Below are positions 27,830-33,109 of a stretch of DNA of 33,109 bases, in pieces. The notes beneath the pieces were generated by a model. The model searched no databases. It was not told where the DNA came from and saw only the letters and a program-made list of their open reading frames with translations. The position numbers and the translations under genes were made by a program. Numbering within the stretch: position 1 is the first letter of the stretch; every line of letters begins with the position of its first letter. The DNA comes from Candidatus Nitrotoga sp. BS (lineage in GTDB: Bacteria; Pseudomonadota; Gammaproteobacteria; Burkholderiales; Gallionellaceae): positions 1-33,109 of the forward strand of contig NZ_CAKMLL010000042.1 of the NCBI RefSeq assembly GCF_927797785.1. Direction: 5' to 3'.

Positions 27830-29593
27830 TTAGTACACCCGCGCCTTAAGCGGAAACGACTCCACAGTCAACGGTTTCAGTCGAACCGGCTTGTAATCCA
27901 GCTTTTGCCCTTGACTAAAATATAGCGAATGCTTCAACCAGTGGTCGTCGTCGCGTTCCGGGTAGTCATCGCGCGCATGACCGCCACGGCTTTCTTGCCT
28001 CGCTGCTGCGGAAACCATGGTTGCTTGCGCTACTTCGATAAGATTGTCGAGTTCCAATGCCTCCACGCAGGCAGTATTAAACACCTTGCTCTGATCATTA
28101 ATCATGGTATTTTTAACACGCTCTGCCACTGTGCGAATCTTTTCCACGCCTTGAGCCAGCAGGTCAGGAAACCGGAATACACCGCAATGATTTTGCATCA
28201 CGCGCCGCATCTCTACCCCCACTTCGGCCACACTCTCACCATTTTTTTGTGATTTCAACCTTGCAAGACGCGCCAGCGGACGCTCAGCGGCATCGTGTGG
28301 CAATGGTTTTGGATGAGGGTTACGTTGCAAGTCCTCAATTATCTGCCGCGCCACTTCACGCCCGAACACCAGCAAATCAAGCAAAGAATTACAGCCCAGC
28401 CGGTTAGCGCCATGCACTGATACACAAGCGCACTCACCCACCGCATAAAACCCCTGCACCACTTCTTCCGGCCCGGTTTTGTAAGGGGCGACCACTTGGC
28501 CATGATAATTAGTAGGAATACCGCCCATCATATAATGTGCGGTGGGCACCACCGGAATGGGATCCTGTGCCGGGTCAACATGCGCGAATTTTAGGGAAAT
28601 ATCACGAATACCGGGCAAACGCTGACGGATGACAGCATCACCAATGTGGTCAACCTTCAATAAGACATGGTCGCCATGTTTACCGCAACCGCGCCCTTCT
28701 TTAATCTCAGTGGCAATGGCGCGTGATACTACGTCGCGGCTGGCGAGATCTTGAGCATTAGGCGCATAGCGCAACATAAAGCGCTCACCGTCCTTGTTAA
28801 GGAGATACCCTCCCTCGCCTCGTACACCTTCTGAAATCAGCACGCCCGCGCCATACACACCCGTGGGATGAAATTGAAAAAACTCCATATCCTCCAGTGG
28901 AATACCGGCACGAGCAGCCATACCCAGACCGTCGCCGGTATTAATATAAGCATTAGTGCTCGCTTGAAAAATGCGCGCTGCACCCCCGGTAGCAAACAGC
29001 GTGGCGCGCGCCTGTAAAACCATCACTTCACTGGTTTCAATTTCCATTGCCACCACGCCAAGCACATCGCCGTCCTCGTCGCGAATCAAATCCAAAGCCA
29101 TCCATTCCACGAAAAAAATGGTATTAGACTGCATGTTTTTTTGATACAACGTATGCAACAAGGCATGCCCAGTGCGATCAGCAGCGGCACAGGCGCGCTG
29201 CACCGGGCTCTTGCCATAGTCTTGCATATGGCCGCCGAATGAGCGCTGATAAATTGTGCCATTCTCCAAGCGATCAAATGGCATGCCGAAGTGTTCCAGT
29301 TCGTACACCACTTCCGGCGCGGCGCGACACATGAATTCAATGGCATCTTGATCACCAAGATAATCTGAACCTTTCACCGTGTCGTACATATGCCAATGCC
29401 AATTGTCCTCGCTGATATTACCTAATGATGCAGCAATACCGCCTTGTGCCGCTACGGTATGCGAGCGAGTGGGAAAAACTTTGGACAATACCGCCACCTT
29501 CAAGCCCGCCTCAGACAATGCCAAAGCTGCGCGCATCCCTGAACCACCCGCCCCCACGATTACAACGTCAAATGTGCGTTTCGCCACTGCCAT
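27830..29593 (-). CDS. sdhA: Succinate dehydrogenase flavoprotein subunit
   Basis: 587 residues from the ATG at 29593, which overlaps the sdhD stop (TAATG); the ATG 30 bases upstream lies inside sdhD and adds a non-homologous tail. The FAD-binding motif is [21 protein letters not shown] (10-30). His45 in [11 protein letters not shown] is the covalent FAD attachment site, equal to E. coli His45. Substrate region: [22 protein letters not shown], and [19 protein letters not shown] near the C-terminal third. It oxidises succinate to fumarate on the cytoplasmic face. SdhE, encoded in the same cluster, should flavinylate it. The next gene is the foreign DUF262 ORF instead of sdhB. Confidence 0.97.
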   Translation of the reverse strand: MAVAKRTFDVVIVGAGGSGMRAALALSEAGLKVAVLSKVFPTRSHTVAAQGGIAASLGNISEDNWHWHMYDTVKGSDYLGDQDAIEFMCRAAPEVVYELEHFGMPFDRLENGTIYQRSFGGHMQDYGKSPVQRACAAADRTGHALLHTLYQKNMQSNTIFFVEWMALDLIRDEDGDVLGVVAMEIETSEVMVLQARATLFATGGAARIFQASTNAYINTGDGLGMAARAGIPLEDMEFFQFHPTGVYGAGVLISEGVRGEGGYLLNKDGERFMLRYAPNAQDLASRDVVSRAIATEIKEGRGCGKHGDHVLLKVDHIGDAVIRQRLPGIRDISLKFAHVDPAQDPIPVVPTAHYMMGGIPTNYHGQVVAPYKTGPEEVVQGFYAVGECACVSVHGANRLGCNSLLDLLVFGREVARQIIEDLQRNPHPKPLPHDAAERPLARLARLKSQKNGESVAEVGVEMRRVMQNHCGVFRFPDLLAQGVEKIRTVAERVKNTMINDQSKVFNTACVEALELDNLIEVAQATMVSAAARQESRGGHARDDYPERDDDHWLKHSLYFSQGQKLDYKPVRLKPLTVESFPLKARVY

Positions 29594-29964
29594 TACATTC
29601 CCCACAAAATTTGTACTGCCCAAATCGAATACAACAACAATGCCATTATCACCAGTACATAAATACCAAGACGCATTCTTGCCGACTTGACATAATCCAT
29701 AACAATGTCACGCACTCCAATCCATGCATGGTAGAAAACGGCAAACAGAAATAACAATGAGAACGAGCGCATCACCAAATTCGAAAACAACCCTGTCCAG
29801 GTGTTGTAATCGAGACCGACCCAGGAATTACTTACATAACGGGAGTTCAGCACCACATAACCCACAATAAAAAGAATATAAGCCACCATCAGAACCGCAG
29901 TCACTCGCTGCACCAGCCAATCCCGCGATCCATAATGCGCGCCGGTTACGATACGATCTACCAT
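29593..29964 (-). CDS. sdhD: Succinate dehydrogenase membrane anchor subunit D
   Basis: 123 residues from the ATG at 29964, placed eight bases after GGGGAT; an ATG six bases earlier (29970) is equally in frame. Three membrane helices lie at about residues 20-40, 58-78 and 91-115. The heme-b ligand candidate is the His in [19 protein letters not shown], and the following Asp/Tyr (DY) belong to the quinone-site consensus of SdhD. N-terminal [19 protein letters not shown] is typical of betaproteobacterial SdhD. It overlaps sdhC by about 7 bases and sdhA by 1 base, showing tight coupling in the order C-D-A. Confidence 0.93.
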   Translation of the reverse strand: MVDRIVTGAHYGSRDWLVQRVTAVLMVAYILFIVGYVVLNSRYVSNSWVGLDYNTWTGLFSNLVMRSFSLLFLFAVFYHAWIGVRDIVMDYVKSARMRLGIYVLVIMALLLYSIWAVQILWGM

Positions 29965-30332
29965 AGCCATATCCCCATTAGCAAGGTTAAACCCAAACTC
30001 ACAAACAACACCCACTTACTACTGACACGTGCCTGCTTCAGCCCAACGCCGATATGCATGTCAATCGCGAGATAGCGTATCCCAGCGCAAAGGTGGTGTA
30101 AAAATGCCCACAATAGGCTGATTAAAATTAATTTACTTAAGGGATATTTCAGTACCGCGACCAACTGAGTATACGTTTCGATAGAAAACAGGCTGTTCTG
30201 CAGCATCCTTAGAAATAGCGGCAAGGTCAAAAAAAGCAACAATCCGCTAATACGATGCAGAATAGATATAAAGCCTGGCAAGGGCAATTTGATCAAGCGC
30301 AAATCAAGATGTATAGGGCGATTTTTATTCAT
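29958..30332 (-). CDS. sdhC: Succinate dehydrogenase cytochrome b556 subunit C
   Basis: 124 residues from the ATG at 30332 (MNKNRPIHLDLRLIKLPLPG); a TTG 12 bases upstream is possible but less likely. The N-terminal segment before SILHRISGLLLFL is the family signature (S and R of the quinone site). Three helices are at about 25-45, 65-88 and 102-122. The heme ligand His lies in LLWAFLHHLCAGIRYLAIDMHIG. With SdhD it forms the membrane anchor that reduces ubiquinone. First gene of the sdh operon; a promoter is expected within the 234 bp separating it from hypE. The ribosome site is weak. Confidence 0.92.
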   Translation of the reverse strand: MNKNRPIHLDLRLIKLPLPGFISILHRISGLLLFLTLPLFLRMLQNSLFSIETYTQLVAVLKYPLSKLILISLLWAFLHHLCAGIRYLAIDMHIGVGLKQARVSSKWVLFVSLGLTLLMGIWLW

Positions 30333-30387
30333 TGGCGGACACAACGTGGAGTAAATAGACCAACTTCTATAATTTTACACCTGATGA

Positions 30388-30399
30388 ATGATTAATCAT
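30388..30399. promoter_or_regulatory. Perfect 12-bp palindrome upstream of sdhC
   Basis: ATGATTAATCAT reads the same on both strands and lies 56 bp before the sdhC start, next to TAAAAT/TATGAT sequences that could act as -10 boxes on the minus strand. It may be an operator half-site pair for a dimeric regulator of the sdh operon. A/T-rich short palindromes also arise by chance. Confidence 0.3.
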
Positions 30400-30566
30400 A
30401 AATCAGAAATACAAACGACAAATGGATACTTGAAAATATAAAGCCAAGCATAGAGCAGATGGCTGCATCACGGCCCTGAATTGGGCGCAGAGCAACGAAG
30501 GTTTAGAGTTGGTTACCCGCTCTATTTTACAAAGAGCCAAAGTTTGCAGGATAGGTATCAATAAAA

Positions 30567-31616
30567 TCAACAGATCCTCGGCAATTGTTCACCTGCCAGC
30601 CAATCAACGATACGACGACCGCCGAGCTTGGTGGTCATTTGCACGAATCCATGGGCATCTTCTGTGATCTCACCGATGATGGCCGCCTCTCGAGCCAGCG
30701 GATGAGCGCGCATCACTTCAAGCAAGCGCCCGGCATCCTCCGGCGCGCAAATAGCAACCAGCTTGCCTTCGTTAGCGACATATAGCGGATCCAACCCGAG
30801 AAACTCACAGGCAGCTTCAACCGGCTGATTCACCGCAATGGCGGATTCATGCAGCATCATACCCACGCCCGATTGTTTGGCGATCTCATTGAGTGTCGTC
30901 GCCAACCCGCCGCGCGTCGGGTCGCGCAGCACGCGCAACCTCACCTCGCTGTCCAGCATGGCTGCGACCAGCCCATGCAATGCCGCCGTATCCGACATGA
31001 TGGGCGCATCAAAAGTCAGGTTTTCACGTTGCGAAAGCACCGCCATGCCGTGATCCCCTATCGTGCCGGACAACAGGATTATGTCGCCCGGCTGCGCAAG
31101 ATCGCCGGACAAAGTGATGCCCTCGCGTGCCACGCCGACTCCGGTAGTGGTGATGAATACCCCATCGCCCTTACCTCGCTCCACCACCTTGGTATCACCC
31201 GTGATGATGGGTACACCCGCTAATCTTGCAGCAGTCGCCATAGACAAAACGATGCGTTTCAAATCGGCGAGAGGGAAGCCTTCTTCGAGTATGAAGGAAG
31301 CCGTCAGATACAACGGTCTCGCTCCCATCATCGCGACATCGTTGATGGTGCCATGCACCGACAAGCAGCCAATATCGCCGCCCGCGAAGAACAACGGTGA
31401 CACGACATGGCCGTCGCAAGACATCACCAGTCGCTCGGTAATTATCGGCAGCAACGCACCATCGTTGCCCTGTGCCAGATATGCATTATCAAAACCGGTA
31501 ATAAACAACTCGGCAATCAATTGCGCCATGGCACGACCGCCGGAACCATGCGCCATATCTACCTGCCCCTGCTTAAAATCAAGCGGGCGCGAGTAATTTG
31601 GTTTAACTATATTCAT
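30567..31616 (-). CDS. hypE: Hydrogenase maturation factor HypE (carbamoyl dehydratase)
   Basis: 349 residues from the ATG at 31616, which overlaps the hypD stop (TAATG); longer in-frame starts lie inside hypD. AIRS/PurM-like fold: N-terminal MAHGSGGRAMAQLI, then ITGDTKVVERGKGDGVFITTTG and RDPTRGGLATTLNEIA, which bind ATP. The C-terminus ends PRIC, with the invariant terminal Cys that receives the carbamoyl group from HypF and is dehydrated to thiocyanate, the source of the cyanide ligands of [NiFe]-hydrogenase. Last gene of hypCDE in this window; the sdh operon begins about 230 bp downstream. Confidence 0.97.
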   Translation of the reverse strand: MNIVKPNYSRPLDFKQGQVDMAHGSGGRAMAQLIAELFITGFDNAYLAQGNDGALLPIITERLVMSCDGHVVSPLFFAGGDIGCLSVHGTINDVAMMGARPLYLTASFILEEGFPLADLKRIVLSMATAARLAGVPIITGDTKVVERGKGDGVFITTTGVGVAREGITLSGDLAQPGDIILLSGTIGDHGMAVLSQRENLTFDAPIMSDTAALHGLVAAMLDSEVRLRVLRDPTRGGLATTLNEIAKQSGVGMMLHESAIAVNQPVEAACEFLGLDPLYVANEGKLVAICAPEDAGRLLEVMRAHPLAREAAIIGEITEDAHGFVQMTTKLGGRRIVDWLAGEQLPRIC

Positions 31617-32728
31617 TAAGCAGCATCCCGAAAACGCCCATAGCTGTAATGCGCGGCACACGCGCCTTCCGATGACACCATGCAGGAACCGATCGGGTTG
31701 TCCGGCGTACACACCGTGCCGAAAATCTTGCATTCCTGCGGACGCTTTTCGCCGCGCAGAATAGCCGCGCACTCGCATGCCTTGTGATCGCGCACGGCCA
31801 CATAATCGATGCTGAATTTCAGCTCTGCGTCGAATTCAGCGAACGCAGGCCGCAGTTTCAAGGCGCTGTGGGGCAGACTGCCCAGGCCTCGCCACTCGAA
31901 CACCTCACGCAACTCGAACACCTCTTCAACCAATGCCTGTGCCTTAAGATTACCTTCGCGTGTCACCGCACGTGTAAATTCGTTTTCTACTGTTGCACGC
32001 CCCTCGTTGATCTGCCGTATTAACATCAATATTGCCTGCATCACATCGAGCGGTTCAAATCCGGCGATCACCACCGGCTTGCCGTAGTCGTCGGCGAACA
32101 CTTCATACGGCTTGCTGCCAATAACGGTGGAAACATGCGCCGGGCCGACGAACCCGTCCAGTGCCACTCCGCCCTTTACAGACAAAATCGCGTGCATTGC
32201 CGCCGGAGTCAACACGTGGTTGCACAGGACGCTGAAATTCTTCAGCCCTTCGGCTGCCGCCTGTTTGACCGCCACAGCCGTGGGCGGGGTGGTGGTTTCA
32301 AAGCCGATGGCGAAAAATACTACCTGTCGATTCGGGTTATCGCACGCGATCTTCAGCGCGTCCTGTGTCGAGTAGATCATGCGCACGTCCGCTCCGCCAG
32401 ACTTTGCGCGCATCAGGGTAAGATTGTCGGAGCACGGCACACGCATGGTGTCAGCATAGGTACACAAGATCACGCCATGCTCACGCGCCAGCCGAATTGC
32501 CTGATCCACACGACCGATCGGCAGCACGCAGACCGGACAACCCGGGCCATGAATCATGCGCACACTGGCTGGCAGCAAGTCCGCAATACCATAACGGGAC
32601 AGAGCGTGGGTATGGCCGCCGCAAAATTCCATCAGGCGATACCCTGATGCAGCTGTCGCTTCGAAGGCGATGTTGGCGGCAATATTCATGCCCAATTCAC
32701 CGCCACGAAATTCATCTACATATTTCAT
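31616..32728 (-). CDS. hypD: Hydrogenase maturation protein HypD (Fe-S scaffold)
   Basis: 370 residues. Conserved Cys motifs: FCGGHTHAL, GPGCPVCVLPIGR, and the C-terminal [4Fe-4S] cysteines in KACECAAILRGEKRPQECKIFG, GTVCTPDNPIGSCMVSSEG and ACAAHY. Central GFETTTPPTA and VGPAHVSTVIG are family signatures. HypD with HypC carries the Fe atom while CN and CO ligands are assembled. The start overlaps hypC (ATGA) and the stop overlaps hypE (TAATG), so the three are translationally coupled. Confidence 0.97.
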   Translation of the reverse strand: MKYVDEFRGGELGMNIAANIAFEATAASGYRLMEFCGGHTHALSRYGIADLLPASVRMIHGPGCPVCVLPIGRVDQAIRLAREHGVILCTYADTMRVPCSDNLTLMRAKSGGADVRMIYSTQDALKIACDNPNRQVVFFAIGFETTTPPTAVAVKQAAAEGLKNFSVLCNHVLTPAAMHAILSVKGGVALDGFVGPAHVSTVIGSKPYEVFADDYGKPVVIAGFEPLDVMQAILMLIRQINEGRATVENEFTRAVTREGNLKAQALVEEVFELREVFEWRGLGSLPHSALKLRPAFAEFDAELKFSIDYVAVRDHKACECAAILRGEKRPQECKIFGTVCTPDNPIGSCMVSSEGACAAHYSYGRFRDAA

Positions 32729-32967
32729 GCTTCACCACCATGCAAGTCATCCATAGTGCTTATCTCGGCAAACAATGCCAGCGTTTGTGCAGCTTCTTCC
32801 TGGTCAAGCTTTTGCAGCGCATAGCCGACATGCACAATCACATAATCACCCACCGCGATATTCTCCACCAACGCGAGCGAGACCTCCTTGCGCATCCCGC
32901 CCAGATTAATGATAGCGCTGTCTTCAGCGATTAATTGTTCGATACGGGCGGGAATGGCTAGACACAT
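32725..32967 (-). CDS. hypC: Hydrogenase maturation chaperone HypC/HupF
   Basis: 80 residues starting MCLAIPARIEQL. The N-terminal Met-Cys2-x-x-x-Pro motif is essential: Cys2 binds the Fe(CN)2CO unit with HypD and hands it to the hydrogenase large-subunit precursor. The body GMRKEVSLALVENIAVGDYVIVHVGYALQKLD is the usual OB-like fold. AAGGA eight bases before the ATG is a good ribosome site. First visible gene of the hyp cluster; hypA, hypB, hypF and the hydrogenase itself must be elsewhere or to the right of the window. Confidence 0.96.
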   Translation of the reverse strand: MCLAIPARIEQLIAEDSAIINLGGMRKEVSLALVENIAVGDYVIVHVGYALQKLDQEEAAQTLALFAEISTMDDLHGGEA

Positions 32968-33054
32968 ATTTAGATTCCTTGTTTGATCCGAAAAAGGCTA
33001 TTCAATCTGCTTCTAGCTATAATCACTGAATACAAAAAATCAGCATTCTGCTTG

Positions 33055-33109
33055 AGGGCACCTCTAAAAATCCAATTTTCGTCACAATACTGCGTTACTC
33101 GAAAAAAAT
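33055..33109. mobile_element. Possible terminus of an IS/MITE at the right edge
   Basis: The last bases, starting at GGGCACCTCTAAAAATCC and continuing with GTCACAATACTGCGTTACTCG, are A/T-rich and unlike the hyp genes. GGGCACCTCTAAAAA resembles terminal repeats of IS5-type elements I recall from betaproteobacteria. The element, if real, runs out of the window, so its other end cannot be checked. Confidence 0.3.

Noticed and set aside
1-33109. CRISPR array, prophage, integrase or attachment site
   Set aside because: No regularly spaced direct repeats, phage structural genes or integrase were seen; the tRNA genes have no flanking direct repeats or integrase nearby.

Overview
The window looks like a chromosomal stretch from a betaproteobacterium. 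The best guess is order Nitrosomonadales, with a Gallionella/Sideroxydans/Nitrotoga-like organism possible. This rests on recognised protein families and on gene orders typical of the class (tig-clpP-clpX-lon-tRNA-ppiD, and sdhCDAB-sdhE-gltA-odhA-odhB-lpd). No database search was possible, so the genus is a guess. Almost every gene lies on the minus strand; tesA, fabI and one IS200-type transposase remnant are on the plus strand.

Layout: (1) 1-997, 5' part of an AT-rich gene for an outer-membrane beta-barrel porin, running off the left edge. (2) 1108-4863, an FtsX-like permease and its ATPase (ybbP/ybbA type), divergent from tesA with start codons that practically overlap. (3) 4875-6512, S49 signal-peptide peptidase plus a HAD phosphatase. 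(4) 6570-8690, about 2 kb of mobile-element debris: an IS630-family transposase pseudogene, a frameshifted IS200/IS605 element, a truncated second IS200-like element and a 168-bp MITE-like element with 23-bp perfect inverted repeats. (5) 8693-11422, fabI convergent with ppiD. (6) 11480-17687, tRNA-Asp, tRNA-Val, lon (with a clear heat-shock-type promoter), clpX, clpP, tig and tRNA-Leu. (7) 18117-30332, a TCA-cycle block: lpd, odhB, odhA, gltA, sdhE, sdhB, sdhA, sdhD, sdhC. (8) 30567-32967, hypE, hypD, hypC for [NiFe]-hydrogenase maturation. The rightmost about 55 bases may be the end of another mobile element.

The genes form three functional themes. One is protein quality control: trigger factor, ClpXP, Lon, PpiD and SppA. 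The second is the oxidative TCA branch from citrate synthase through 2-oxoglutarate dehydrogenase and succinate dehydrogenase, with the SDH flavinylation factor. The third is the hydrogenase Fe(CN)2CO cofactor pathway, implying hydrogenase structural genes outside the window.

The most unusual point is a DUF262-family gene (GmrSD/BrxU/SspE-like) wedged between sdhA and sdhB, where these two subunits would normally be adjacent. Its N-terminal DUF262 part is intact. The following about 250 bases, apparently intergenic, translate in shifted frames into recognisable pieces of a DUF1524 (HNH nuclease) domain. I read this as a defence-type nuclease gene that entered the sdh operon and has lost its nuclease half. 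I found no convincing wholly new multi-gene system; the window is mostly conserved core genome.
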